The notes under the pieces were generated by a model. The model ran no database searches. It worked only from the letters and a program-made list of their open reading frames with translations, and was not told the origin of the DNA. A stretch of DNA of 64,000 nucleotides from Nitrososphaeria archaeon. GTDB taxonomy: Archaea > Thermoproteota > Nitrososphaeria > Geothermarchaeales > JDFR-13. Below are positions 35,079-43,763 of the stretch, piece by piece. The stretch lies in NCBI GenBank assembly GCA_027078545.1, contig JALWXN010000004.1, positions 1,078,611 to 1,142,610 on the forward strand, in the 5' to 3' direction. The position numbers were made by a program, and so were the translations under genes. The first letter of the stretch is position 1, and each line of letters begins with the position of its first letter.

Positions 35079-36801
35079 GAAATACATAGTCGTAGCTGAG
35101 AAGCCATCAGTCGCGAGGGAGCTCCGCAGATTCTTCAAATATATGAAGATAGACGCCCTCACAACATCTACCAGGGGCCACATCTACAACCTAGACTTCC
35201 CAAGCGACATGGGCTGGGGAAAGGTAGAGCCCAAAGAACTCTTCGAACGATACGACAGGATAGTCTATAAGGTGGTAGACAAGAAGACATACTACAACCT
35301 TAAGAAGCTATTCAGGACCGAGAGGAGGAGGATACTGGTCATAGCAACGGACAACGACTCGGAGGGAGAGCTGATAGGCTACGAGATCCTCCGGATATAT
35401 GAAGAGGTGAATGGCAGGCCAGAGAAGTACTACAGGATGAGGTTCAACAGCCTAGACTACAAGGAGCTACGCAGAGCCTGGCTCAAGAAGGAGAGAAGCC
35501 TAAACTGGAGATGGGTCTACAAGGCCCTATTCAGGACATACTTCGACCTCATAACGGGGGCGGCCTTCACACGGATACTCACATACAGCGTGGGGAGGAG
35601 GGGGAACCCCATATCCTGGGGGAGCTGCCAGACACCCACGCTATACTTCGTCGTCGAGAGGGAGAGGCAGAGGAAGGCCTTCAAGAGGGAGAAGTACTAC
35701 TACATAGCCGTGGAGGTGGAGAAGAACGGTGTAAGGGTAACCCTAACCAGCCAACACTTCAAGAAGCAGAGGGAGGCGGAGTACCTAGCCAAGGAGATTG
35801 GGGAGGCGGGCTACATAACAGTCACGAAGTATAGCAAGGAGAGGTTCGGGGAGAGGAGGCCCCTACCCATAGCAACGGACTACCTATTGAGAGACCTTAC
35901 GAGGATCATGAAGATCGACGCGGCGGAGATACTCTCCATAGCGGAGGACCTATACAGCAGGGGATACATATCCTACCCTAGGACGGAGACGGATAGATAC
36001 CCAGCCACATTCGACCACAGCCAGCCATACAAGGCAGTAGCCGAGTCGGAGATAGGCGGGATAGTGGTCTACACCAAGGGATGGCCAAACCCAAAGCCGA
36101 ACCCTAGGCAGGGTAGGAAGGACGACAAGGCCCACCCCCCGATATACCCGGTCAAGCCCTACCCCCGGGACGGTAGTAAGCACTGGACGGTATGGGAATA
36201 TGTCGCGAGGAGATACCTGGCAAACGCCTATGGAGACGATGCCTTCGGCTTCAAACAGTCGGTAGAAGCGGTGTATGGAGACGTGGTATTCACCGGCCAC
36301 GGGAGATACTACGCCTACGAAGGGTTCCACAAGATCTTCCCATACTTCAGGGCGAGGGACAACCCGCTCCCAGAGTTCCAGGTGGGTGAGCGTCTAAAGG
36401 TGCTTAACATAGAGGTGAGGACAGGTAGGACCGAGCCACCCCCACGCCTATCAGAGGCAGACCTACTAAAGATGATGGAGGACCACGGGATAGGTACCGA
36501 CGCCACCAGAGCAATGTATCCGAGGATCATCGTGAAGAGGAGGTATGCATCCAAGAGGGGAGGGCGCTTCACACCCTCGAAGCTAGGTATGAGGTTTATA
36601 GAGTTCCTAGAGGAGATCGATAAGAGGCTGGTAACACCGGAGACGAGGAGATACGTGGAGGAGATGATGCGGCGGATAGAGGAGGGCGAACTATCGATGG
36701 AGCAGGCCCTAGAAAAATCCCTAGAGATCTATAGATCACTATTCGACAAACTGGTGGAGCACAAGGAGGAGATCGATGGACTGGCTGGCGATAAGGGATA
36801 A
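35071..36801 (+). CDS. topA: Type IA DNA topoisomerase (TopA/Top3-like)
   Basis: A 576-residue enzyme. The N-terminal TOPRIM fold has the acid motif EKPSVA and ATDNDSEGELIGYE. The topoisomerase domain carries the active-site Tyr in SRGYISYPRTETDRYP. LLKMMEDHGIGTDATRA and FTPSKLGMRFIEFL are later conserved motifs. It relaxes negatively supercoiled DNA by single-strand passage. There is no zinc-finger tail, unlike longer archaeal Top3 proteins, so the C-terminus ends at the core. It is co-translated with the GH114-like gene (ATGGGTGA overlap), although a functional link is not obvious. Confidence 0.93.
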   Translation: MGEKYIVVAEKPSVARELRRFFKYMKIDALTTSTRGHIYNLDFPSDMGWGKVEPKELFERYDRIVYKVVDKKTYYNLKKLFRTERRRILVIATDNDSEGELIGYEILRIYEEVNGRPEKYYRMRFNSLDYKELRRAWLKKERSLNWRWVYKALFRTYFDLITGAAFTRILTYSVGRRGNPISWGSCQTPTLYFVVERERQRKAFKREKYYYIAVEVEKNGVRVTLTSQHFKKQREAEYLAKEIGEAGYITVTKYSKERFGERRPLPIATDYLLRDLTRIMKIDAAEILSIAEDLYSRGYISYPRTETDRYPATFDHSQPYKAVAESEIGGIVVYTKGWPNPKPNPRQGRKDDKAHPPIYPVKPYPRDGSKHWTVWEYVARRYLANAYGDDAFGFKQSVEAVYGDVVFTGHGRYYAYEGFHKIFPYFRARDNPLPEFQVGERLKVLNIEVRTGRTEPPPRLSEADLLKMMEDHGIGTDATRAMYPRIIVKRRYASKRGGRFTPSKLGMRFIEFLEEIDKRLVTPETRRYVEEMMRRIEEGELSMEQALEKSLEIYRSLFDKLVEHKEEIDGLAGDKG

Positions 36802-36807
36802 TCAAGG

Positions 36808-37587
36808 CTAGACACAACCCCCCGACCCACCACCATAGAGCTCCTCGAATAGAGAGTGGCTAACTATCCTCCTAACCCTATACCCATCCCTAAGGAGACT
36901 ATTCAGAGCCTCTACAGAGTCTAGGCTAAGAAGGCCATCAGGACCCTCTACCTCCACAGTCAGGCCGGGCCTATAATCCCTGATACACCTCACAACCCGG
37001 CCATCAACAAGGAAGACCACATCCCTAGGGCGGAGGTTAGCCGCCTCATGGGTAGAAACCACGATAGTCTTCTCCCTACCCTCCCTATTCAACAGCTCCC
37101 CCACGAGGAGCTTACTCGGATAGTCCAGCGATGAGAAGGGCTCGTCGATAAGGTATAGATCGGCAGGCTTAGCTAGACAGGAGAGCAGTATAAACTTCCT
37201 CCTATTACCACTCGACAACATGGAGTAGCTATGCCCCAAGTAGCCATCGAGACCCAGCTCCTCCGCAAGCCTATACCCCTCATCACCCAGATACTCAACC
37301 ACATCCCGAAGAACAGTATGGGGTGGGAACTGTGTATTCTCAAGGCAGAAGGACACCCGCCTCAACACCTCCCGAGAATCACGTATAGGATCCATCCCGA
37401 GAACCCTGACCACCCCCCTAAGAGGCTTAAGGACACCCGTCAATAGATGTATAAGCGTAGTCTTACCACTCCCATTGGGCCCAACAAGTAGGGTAAGCCC
37501 ACTACGTAGATACAGCCACTCGATACTAAGGATGAACCTCCGCCTATACTCAAAGACTAGCCCCTTGATCTCGACAACCCTCTCCAT
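36808..37587 (-). CDS. ABC transporter ATP-binding protein (ABC-2/NosF-type)
   Basis: A 259-residue ABC ATPase. It has LLVGPNGSGKTTLIHLLTG (Walker A), SMLSSGNRRKFILLSCL (a signature variant, SSGN in place of SGGQ), DLYLIDEPFSSLD (Walker B) and VVSTHEAAN (H-loop). It is the last gene of a four-gene minus-strand operon with a permease and two membrane-anchored extracytoplasmic proteins. The operon therefore reads as an exporter or membrane-remodelling machine, not an importer. It overlaps the upstream gene by 31 bases and converges with the topoisomerase gene. Confidence 0.9.
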   Translation of the reverse strand: MERVVEIKGLVFEYRRRFILSIEWLYLRSGLTLLVGPNGSGKTTLIHLLTGVLKPLRGVVRVLGMDPIRDSREVLRRVSFCLENTQFPPHTVLRDVVEYLGDEGYRLAEELGLDGYLGHSYSMLSSGNRRKFILLSCLAKPADLYLIDEPFSSLDYPSKLLVGELLNREGREKTIVVSTHEAANLRPRDVVFLVDGRVVRCIRDYRPGLTVEVEGPDGLLSLDSVEALNSLLRDGYRVRRIVSHSLFEELYGGGSGGCV

Positions 37588-38045
37588 CCACCCACACCCA
37601 ACAATGAAAGGAGAAGGCCCAGGACGATGAAGACCAGGATATATAGGGACACATCACCATCTATACGCTCAATACCAACCCTGAGACGCTCCCCAGGATC
37701 CAGCAGAGCAGATACCCTATAGAAGTATCCGCTGAGGAAAACCTCCCCTAAGCCATCGACCACGAAGAACTCCCGATCATCATAGATATACACCTCCCCA
37801 TCCCCATACACACTTACCAGATAGTTACCCGGGAAGACAGGGATCCCTATCGACACCATCAAGTATATATTCTCCCTATTAGGGAGAGGATCGAAACCCG
37901 GGACGAGGCCGATAGTCGTATCCACAGCACTTCTATAGACCCCGCTGAGGACCCTAGCCCCCTGCTCCGTATACAGCGTGGTGAGTAGTAGTATACCCAC
38001 CAGCAGAATGGCAAGCCCAATAGATAGGGTTGTGAAACTCCTCAT
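37557..38045 (-). CDS. Small membrane protein of an ABC exporter operon
   Basis: A 162-residue protein with a hydrophobic helix near the N-terminus (LSIGLAILLVGILLLTTLY, about 7-25) and another near the C-terminus (SLYILVFIVLGLLLSLLGV, about 132-150). A beta-rich extracytoplasmic segment of about 100 residues lies between them. No family is recognised. The ATG overlaps the upstream permease stop by 4 bases (ATGA), so it is coupled to it. It is probably an accessory subunit of the ABC-2-like transporter. Confidence 0.7.
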   Translation of the reverse strand: MRSFTTLSIGLAILLVGILLLTTLYTEQGARVLSGVYRSAVDTTIGLVPGFDPLPNRENIYLMVSIGIPVFPGNYLVSVYGDGEVYIYDDREFFVVDGLGEVFLSGYFYRVSALLDPGERLRVGIERIDGDVSLYILVFIVLGLLLSLLGVGGWRGLSRSRG

Positions 38046-38866
38046 AACGACCGCCCCCGAACAAAGAGGTAGAACCCAATAAGACCAAGCAATAGGTAGA
38101 AGAGGAGTGAGAGGACAACATCCTCTATAGACACTAGCTCGGCATACTCCTCGATAAGGCTGTAGAGGAGGAGGGTATCCGGGCTAAGTAGGGAGAGGGG
38201 ATTCTCCGGGTCTAGAGGCTTTATCAATGTGAAGGGTAGTATGGAGAGCATGGAGATCTCGACACTCCTCGTCACCATGCCCAGGAATAGGCCCAGCAGG
38301 TGATAAGCGATATAGCCTATAGACATTGCTAGGTAGATGTATAGGAGGATTGGGAGGAACGGTGTACCAGCCCTCACATGGTAGACCCCGATCCCCGCAA
38401 CAATGATGGTTATCAGGGCCAGTGCATAGAGGATGGAGGCAGCCATATGTAGAAGCAGAAGCCTACCCCTGGAATATCCGGAGAGGTTCATCAACATGGT
38501 GTAGTGACCCCTGAAAACAGGGTCGTAAACAAAGATATAGGAGATAAGGACCCACATGAAACCGAGGAGTATGAAGACATCGCTATACACGAGATAGGCT
38601 ACCCCAGGAGCCACCCTCTCGAGGAGGATAGACCCATTCACAGCCTCTGAAAGACCCCTACTCAGAGTATCCAGATCCCGTATACTAAGGTTCGCCAGAA
38701 CCTCCTCGAAAACCACGCTAGAACCACCAGTCCTATAACCCCTATAGAACATGTCCAACCTATCGAAGAAACCGTTAACCATCATCAACACTACGAGTGG
38801 GACGAGGAGAACCACTATATAGACGAGATACCTATGAGCTCTAAACTGAAGCTCCACAGTCTTCAT
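38042..38866 (-). CDS. ABC-2-type permease-like membrane protein
   Basis: A 274-residue protein with about six hydrophobic helices (YIVVLLVPLVVLMMVNGFF, LLGFMWVLISYIFVY, ALALITIIVAGIGVYHV, IAYHLLGLFLGMV and others). A large outward loop of about 70 residues follows helix one. This is the ABC-2/NosY layout of exporter permeases. Both ends overlap neighbours by 4 bases, so it is co-translated with them. The substrate is unknown. Confidence 0.75.
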   Translation of the reverse strand: MKTVELQFRAHRYLVYIVVLLVPLVVLMMVNGFFDRLDMFYRGYRTGGSSVVFEEVLANLSIRDLDTLSRGLSEAVNGSILLERVAPGVAYLVYSDVFILLGFMWVLISYIFVYDPVFRGHYTMLMNLSGYSRGRLLLLHMAASILYALALITIIVAGIGVYHVRAGTPFLPILLYIYLAMSIGYIAYHLLGLFLGMVTRSVEISMLSILPFTLIKPLDPENPLSLLSPDTLLLYSLIEEYAELVSIEDVVLSLLFYLLLGLIGFYLFVRGRSL

Positions 38867-39759
38867 AATCCCACCCTCCTAACCATGACCACCAGTGCAA
38901 CGATAGCAGCGAGAAGGATTAGAAATAGAACCCCCTCCATAGACAGCTGTGTGGATGCACACCTCTCGATACAGACCGGCTGACCCAGTATGAAGTCCCT
39001 ATACCTACTCACATACTCATTGGAAATCCCCATGGACAGCGACAGGTATCTCAGTGGGGGAAGATCCATCCCGAGAACCCCTGACACATGGGAAATAAGC
39101 ATACTATACGACTCATAGGGAAGAACGTTGGCCGGCAACAAGACATCCACCTTAAGAGCCAACCTACCCCTAACCTCCGCCTTGTAAAACGCTAGTTTAG
39201 AGGCTGTGTTAAACCCTAGATCATCTACTCCAAGATGGGAGACCGCTAGGCCTTCCTTAACCTGGAGCGGTATAGCCTCGAACCCCATATAACCCACCAT
39301 CTTAACAGGCTTATCGGGATATGCCACCGCATATCCGAGATATTCCAGTCTGGATACCCCATCCAACAGATAGTCGAAGGTTACTGGTATGTCGAAATAG
39401 AATGGGCTGAAGCCTAGGAGCTCATCCCCAGTATAGATATGGTTCTTATAGAGTAGAAGTGAGAACCATAGATCCTTCCCCAGCCCCAGCCCAATTATCC
39501 TGATAGTAAGGTTATGGACATCATTTGGAAGTTTAGAGACCTCCACCACAACTGTCGAGGCTTCGGGAGCCTCGAGGGAATAGAGTACCAACCCGCCATC
39601 AACACCCTCAAAGACCAGGCCAACATCACTAAGAAGAGAATACTCAATGGTAAGAACCCCACCATCCCCATCCACTGAAAAAGGATGGATACCAATAGGC
39701 GGCAAAACCAGGGCTATACCTACTATGACGAACCACATTTTTAGATGAATATACAACAC
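38863..39759 (-). CDS. Membrane-anchored extracytoplasmic protein, first gene of ABC exporter operon
   Basis: A 298-residue protein with an N-terminal hydrophobic signal (MWFVIVGIALVLPPIGI) and a C-terminal membrane helix (GVLFLILLAAIVALVVMV) followed by two Arg residues. The region between is beta-rich, with two Cys near the end (CIERCAS). No family is recognised. It opens the four-gene operon and may act as the external receptor or structural partner of the exporter. Confidence 0.7.
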   Translation of the reverse strand: MLYIHLKMWFVIVGIALVLPPIGIHPFSVDGDGGVLTIEYSLLSDVGLVFEGVDGGLVLYSLEAPEASTVVVEVSKLPNDVHNLTIRIIGLGLGKDLWFSLLLYKNHIYTGDELLGFSPFYFDIPVTFDYLLDGVSRLEYLGYAVAYPDKPVKMVGYMGFEAIPLQVKEGLAVSHLGVDDLGFNTASKLAFYKAEVRGRLALKVDVLLPANVLPYESYSMLISHVSGVLGMDLPPLRYLSLSMGISNEYVSRYRDFILGQPVCIERCASTQLSMEGVLFLILLAAIVALVVMVRRVGL

Positions 39760-40053
39760 GACCCCCTCTCCACGGTCCCAGTTAAAGGGACGTTGCGAAT
39801 AGATACGGCCCCTCCATTGCCTGGGCCAAACCTTTGCAACGCATGAACCAGACAGGAATATAAGGTGCTAAATACGATCCTATACATCCATAGCCTTGGA
39901 GGTGGATTATCCATCAACATTATAAATATTAATCAAGCCAAGTTGTAAAAAATATTTCCCAATACATTCTAGTGAAATACTAGGCATCAACCTTATCGTA
40001 GGTAAAACACTACCAAGGGGATAAAAAAGTTGGGAAGCCTTGAGATAGCCGAG
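39760..40053. other. 294-base AT-rich gap with promoter and termination signals
   Basis: No gene is visible. On the minus strand, a T6 tract at 40023-40028 lies about 25 nt beyond the aldo/keto reductase stop and probably ends that transcript. AT-rich stretches around 39920-39960 (ATTATAAATATTAATC, TAAAAAATATTTCCC) may be promoter elements for the ABC exporter operon, though they are far (about 160-200 nt) from its start. A short CTAGTgaaatACTAG hairpin is near 39970. Confidence 0.4.
40023..40028 (-). terminator. T6 tract downstream of aldo/keto reductase gene
   Basis: Read on the minus strand, CCCAACTTTTTTATCCCC follows the stop codon at 40054 by about 25 nt. Archaeal RNA polymerase terminates at such oligo-T stretches. 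Confidence 0.4.
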
Positions 40054-41007
40054 CTAGTAGGTGACCCTTGAGATCTTCACCCTCCTACTTACCTGGTCTA
40101 TCCTTAGCCAGTCCTCGTGGGCTAGGCTCCACCCCATAGCCCCTGCGTTATCCCTAGCCTGCTCCGGCCTCTTCGCACCCGGGATGGGTAGGGTGTTTGG
40201 ATACGCGTCTAGGAGCCATCGTAGAGCCAGCTGTGCAGGCGTCTTCCCATACTTCCCCGAAAGCTCCTCCAACACCTTGACAACCTCATATATCTGCTCC
40301 ATATTCTCCCTTGTGAATAGGGGCTCCCTAGCCCTCACATCCTGGAACTCTGGGAGGTTCTCAGGTGTATACTTACCCGTCAATGCTCCCTTCGCGAGTG
40401 GGCTCCACGGGATGACGGCTAGGTCGTTCTGCAGGGCATAGGGTATCAGCTCTGCCTCGGCCTCCCTCTCCACGAGGTTATACCTGATCTGTATCGAGAC
40501 GATATCGGTCGTTGACAGGCAGTTCCTAGCTGCCTCTACAAGCTCGACCGGGAAGTCGCTCAGACCTATATACCTGATCCTACCCTGTAGGACTAGCTGC
40601 TCAAGGGCACGCATATACTCACATGTGGGTATATTGTGCCAGCAGGGTGGCCAGTGGACCTGCGTAAGGTCGATGACATCGACACCCAGCCTCCTGAGAC
40701 TGTTCTGCGTAGCCTTGAATACATCGTCCCTAGCCAGCATCTCCCCAGGGATCTTGGTAGCTATGAAGACCTCATCCCTTATACCCAGCTCCCTAATCGC
40801 CCTCCCGAGGAACTCCTCACTCTTACCCATGCCATAGACGATAGCCGTGTCGAAGAAGTTTATCCCAGCGTCAAAGGCCGCCTCCACAATCTTCTTCGCA
40901 TCCTCATACTCCGTGACCCCCCAGCTCTCACTGAACTGCCACACGCCCAGGCCTATCCTACTGACCTTCTCACCGGTCCAGCCCAGCTCCATATACTCGG
41001 TAGCCAT
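40054..41007 (-). CDS. Aldo/keto reductase
   Basis: A TIM-barrel NADPH oxidoreductase of 317 residues from the ATG at 41007. The open frame upstream is unsupported, and a TATA-like TTAATAAATATCC lies at about the right distance. The catalytic set is visible: NFFDTAIVYGMGKSEEFLG (Asp, Tyr), FIATKIPGE (Lys) and TQVHWPP (His). PIPGAKRPEQARDNAGAMGW is the NADP-binding end. It reduces small aldehydes or ketones; the substrate is unknown. A second paralogue lies at 53849-54688. Confidence 0.9.
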   Translation of the reverse strand: MATEYMELGWTGEKVSRIGLGVWQFSESWGVTEYEDAKKIVEAAFDAGINFFDTAIVYGMGKSEEFLGRAIRELGIRDEVFIATKIPGEMLARDDVFKATQNSLRRLGVDVIDLTQVHWPPCWHNIPTCEYMRALEQLVLQGRIRYIGLSDFPVELVEAARNCLSTTDIVSIQIRYNLVEREAEAELIPYALQNDLAVIPWSPLAKGALTGKYTPENLPEFQDVRAREPLFTRENMEQIYEVVKVLEELSGKYGKTPAQLALRWLLDAYPNTLPIPGAKRPEQARDNAGAMGWSLAHEDWLRIDQVSRRVKISRVTY

Positions 41008-41115
41008 TACACGACACCTATTCCATTGACTAGCAACAGGATATTTATTAATCGGGCTAGCCACAAACCTGTATATACCACGAGAAATCTATCCATATGC
41101 ACAGAATCTTCAACG

Positions 41116-41415
41116 ATGACGGTAGTAGTGGTCAACCATATAAAGGCTAGGGACAGGGAGAGCTACGACGAGATCATAAAGTTGTTCAGCACCAGGAAGA
41201 GGCTAGTAGACAAGTTCCCCGGCTTCAAAGGATTCAAACTCCTAGCATCACCCGAGGAGATGGAGATTATGGTCATGACGATATGGGAGAGCAGGGAGGA
41301 CTTCAAGAGATGGGTGGAGAGCAGGGAGTTCGAGGAGGGACATAGGAGGACGGGGGAGAGGAGGATAAACGCCGACTCCAGGGGAGTGGTCTACGAGGTC
41401 GTGATGGAGGAGTAG
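41116..41415 (+). CDS. ABM-domain (heme-degrading or quinone-type) monooxygenase-like protein
   Basis: A 99-residue ferredoxin-like domain. NHIKARDRESYDEIIKLFST starts the first helix. FPGFKGFKLLAS is the conserved turn, and MVMTIWESREDFKRWVESRE matches the WESREDF motif of the HmoA/IsdG-like group. Members degrade heme or oxidise small aromatics as dimers. The long open frame upstream of the ATG at 41116 is antisense to the aldo/keto reductase and is not real. It ends 5 bases before the convergent peroxiredoxin gene. Confidence 0.85.
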   Translation: MTVVVVNHIKARDRESYDEIIKLFSTRKRLVDKFPGFKGFKLLASPEEMEIMVMTIWESREDFKRWVESREFEEGHRRTGERRINADSRGVVYEVVMEE

Positions 41416-41420
41416 GGGGG

Positions 41421-41909
41421 CTAGCCCCCAATCTCCGCCGCCTTTTTAATAACCTCCTCGTAGTCAGGCTCCACACGTGGATCGTCACTTACCCAGGCAT
41501 ACCTAACTACACCATCCTTATCAAGTATGAAGACCGCCCTCTTAGCCAGCTCCCTAAGTCCGAGTAGCTCCGGGAGGACGACGCCATACTTCCTTATAAC
41601 CTCCTTGTTGAAGTCGCTGAGGAGGGTGAAGTTCAGGTTATACTTCTCCTTGAAGGCCTTCAGGGCGAAGGGCGAGTCGACACTAATCGCAACAACCTCT
41701 GCATTAGCCTTCTCAAGCTCAGCCATCCTATCCCTGAAGGTGCAGAGCTCCTTAGTACACACGCTTGTGAATGCCCCTGGGAAGAAGAGGAGTATCACCG
41801 GCCTACCCTTGGAGAGGAACTCGTCGAGACTCCTCTTGTTCAGCTCGGTATCCAGTAGCTCAAAACCGGGAGCCTTATCCCCAACCTTCACAGCAGCCAT
41901 CGAGGACAC
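41421..41909 (-). CDS. Peroxiredoxin (AhpC/TSA, BCP/PrxQ-like)
   Basis: A 162-residue thioredoxin-fold peroxidase. FFPGAFTSVCTKELCTFRD holds the peroxidatic Cys51 and a second Cys56 five residues on, the spacing of PrxQ/BCP enzymes with an intrahelix resolving Cys. VVAISVDSPFALKAFKEKY and PRVEPDYEEVIK are other family positions. It reduces hydrogen peroxide and alkyl hydroperoxides, fitting an organism meeting oxygen. The start may be the ATG at 41909 or the ATG three codons later. Confidence 0.93.
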   Translation of the reverse strand: MSSMAAVKVGDKAPGFELLDTELNKRSLDEFLSKGRPVILLFFPGAFTSVCTKELCTFRDRMAELEKANAEVVAISVDSPFALKAFKEKYNLNFTLLSDFNKEVIRKYGVVLPELLGLRELAKRAVFILDKDGVVRYAWVSDDPRVEPDYEEVIKKAAEIGG

Positions 41910-41965
41910 CTCATAAGATATTCCAAACCCCTCCCCAAATTAATTCAGATGGTTTATACATCGTC

Positions 41966-42451
41966 CTAGTCCTCGATAGTCACGGTATGTAGCCATACAG
42001 CCGCGACGAGGAGTATGGCTAGGGAGAGCTGGGTATGGACCAGCCTGTTCAGAAGCCTGAGATCCCGAGTCCTAACGATCCTCAGGACTATGCCAGAGAT
42101 GATCAGGAGTAGGATGAGGAGGACGGTCAGATACTCTAGTGGACGGGCATAGCTCAGGAATGCATATCCATGTATAACCCCGGCTATGCCAAGCACTATG
42201 TTTGTGCTTATATGGAGGTTTAGGATGGGCTCGAAGGGGAGCCTTAGACGGAACATCTTCCTAGCCCTATTGACAGCGACGAAGACCGTGTTCAGTATTA
42301 GGCCGAGGTTCCAGGAGAGGGAGCCGAGGGACTCAGCACCATCCTCACCAAACAGTCCCCCCTCATCACCATTGGCATGTACAGCCCCACTAGCCAGTAG
42401 GATCACGAGGAGGATGATGTAGACAGCCTCGAGGAGGCGCTCAGTATCCAT
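41966..42451 (-). CDS. Small membrane protein with paired histidines (cytochrome b-like candidate)
   Basis: About 161 residues from the ATG at 42451, which has a GGTGG site just upstream. An N-terminal signal-like helix and an acidic Gly-rich loop are followed by about four more helices. Histidines fall in helical pairs (LHISTNIVLGIAGVIHGYAF and HTQLSLAILLVAAVWLHTV). Their 12-16 residue spacing would suit heme ligation across a four-helix bundle. No family is recognised. It may be a membrane electron carrier; this is inference. Confidence 0.55.
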   Translation of the reverse strand: MDTERLLEAVYIILLVILLASGAVHANGDEGGLFGEDGAESLGSLSWNLGLILNTVFVAVNRARKMFRLRLPFEPILNLHISTNIVLGIAGVIHGYAFLSYARPLEYLTVLLILLLIISGIVLRIVRTRDLRLLNRLVHTQLSLAILLVAAVWLHTVTIED

Positions 42452-42575
42452 GCATCCACCTCCAACTCCACAGGTGCTAAACGTAGTAATATGCATATAG
42501 TTGGAGATAAAACTGGCGGCCTAGGCGATATATCCCTGGGGACTCTATACCCGGTGGATCGATAAGTGGGGACCA

Positions 42576-43760
42576 GTGGTGGAGACGGTTAAGACCATCC
42601 ACAAGATCGGTGATGAGGAGGTAACCATACTCCTGAGCACCTGCTGCCTCAGACTAACATATGGAGAGGAGGTATACGTATTCGACCTCGAGGGCCGGCC
42701 AGTATTCATGTACTTCGACAGGCAGCTCTACGAGAGGGGCTTGTCAGGCGAGATAGTCGCCAAGAAATGGCTATCAGTAACACCCCCGAGGCGCCACCTA
42801 GAGAGGATAAGGGATAGGGACGTGAAGGATAGGATCCTTAGACACAGCTTCGAGAGGGCTAGGTGGATGCTCGAGGAGACTGGCTTCGACCACCCCGACC
42901 CGGTGATCAACCATATCTATAGAGGTGATATACAGAGGCTCCGGAAGGAGGAGGAGCTCTTCAGACGGATATATAGGCCGATCTCCATACTCCCACCGGA
43001 TCAGTACCTGTCACTAGTCTTCCAACCCTTGGAGGGATGCCCATACAATAAGTGCAGCTTCTGCACATTCTACCGGGACAGGGAGTTCAGGTTTAAAGGG
43101 CTGGAGGAGTTTAGGCGGCATGTGGAGGAGGTGGTCGACTTCCTAGGCAGGGGGATATCCATGAGGCATAGGATATTCCTAGCCGACGCCAACACCCTAT
43201 TCGCCGAGACCAGGCTACTCAGGAGCTACATCGAGACCATCCTCGACTACATCCCCAGACAGGAGGTAGAGGGCTTCTACTCCTTCTCCGACTACTTCAC
43301 CGTCTATAAAACAGTAGGGGAGCTAAGGATGCTTAGGGAGCTGGGGTATAGAAGGGTCTACATAGGTCTCGAGACTGGGGATCCCCAGGTTCTACGTATA
43401 CTCTCGAAGCCCGGCCCACCCGAGAGGAGTGTCAAGCTAGTCGAGAGGCTTAAGGAGGCGGGTATATCCGTAGGGGTCATAATACTGATAGGGGCTGGAG
43501 GCCGGGAATACTATAGGCAGCATGTTAAGAACACCGTGAAGATACTTAACTCGATGCCCCTCGATAGGCGGGACATAGTATACTTCTCCAAGCTCAAGGT
43601 TAGGGAGGGCTCCGAGTACCAGAGGATAGCGGAGGAGAGGGGCCTCACCAGCCTAACAGAGGAGGAGATGGATAGGCAGATCGAGGAGATCAAGAATGGG
43701 ATTAGGCATGGGGAGCCCCCTATACAGGCGATCTACGACATCGACGAGACGATATACTAG
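42576..43760 (+). CDS. Radical SAM protein of unknown function (CX4CX2C type)
   Basis: A 394-residue protein. The cluster motif is EGCPYNKCSFCTFYRDREF (C-x4-C-x2-C, about residues 154-162), the variant seen in a group of uncharacterised radical SAM proteins rather than the classic C-x3-C-x2-C. RRVYIGLETGDPQVLRILSK and GVIILIGAGGREYY are the later barrel strands, resembling the Elp3/HemN-like superfamily. A 150-residue N-terminal region has no recognised fold. The start is GTG. Substrate unknown. It converges with lplA. Confidence 0.85.
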   Translation: MVETVKTIHKIGDEEVTILLSTCCLRLTYGEEVYVFDLEGRPVFMYFDRQLYERGLSGEIVAKKWLSVTPPRRHLERIRDRDVKDRILRHSFERARWMLEETGFDHPDPVINHIYRGDIQRLRKEEELFRRIYRPISILPPDQYLSLVFQPLEGCPYNKCSFCTFYRDREFRFKGLEEFRRHVEEVVDFLGRGISMRHRIFLADANTLFAETRLLRSYIETILDYIPRQEVEGFYSFSDYFTVYKTVGELRMLRELGYRRVYIGLETGDPQVLRILSKPGPPERSVKLVERLKEAGISVGVIILIGAGGREYYRQHVKNTVKILNSMPLDRRDIVYFSKLKVREGSEYQRIAEERGLTSLTEEEMDRQIEEIKNGIRHGEPPIQAIYDIDETIY

Positions 43761-43763
43761 GGT

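Noticed and set aside
39760..40053. Hidden small gene in the 294-base gap
   Set aside because: Frames on both strands are short and interrupted; base composition is that of a promoter/terminator region.
40636..41115. 160-codon extension upstream of the ABM-domain protein
   Set aside because: Antisense to aldo/keto reductase; the ABM domain is complete from the ATG at 41116.
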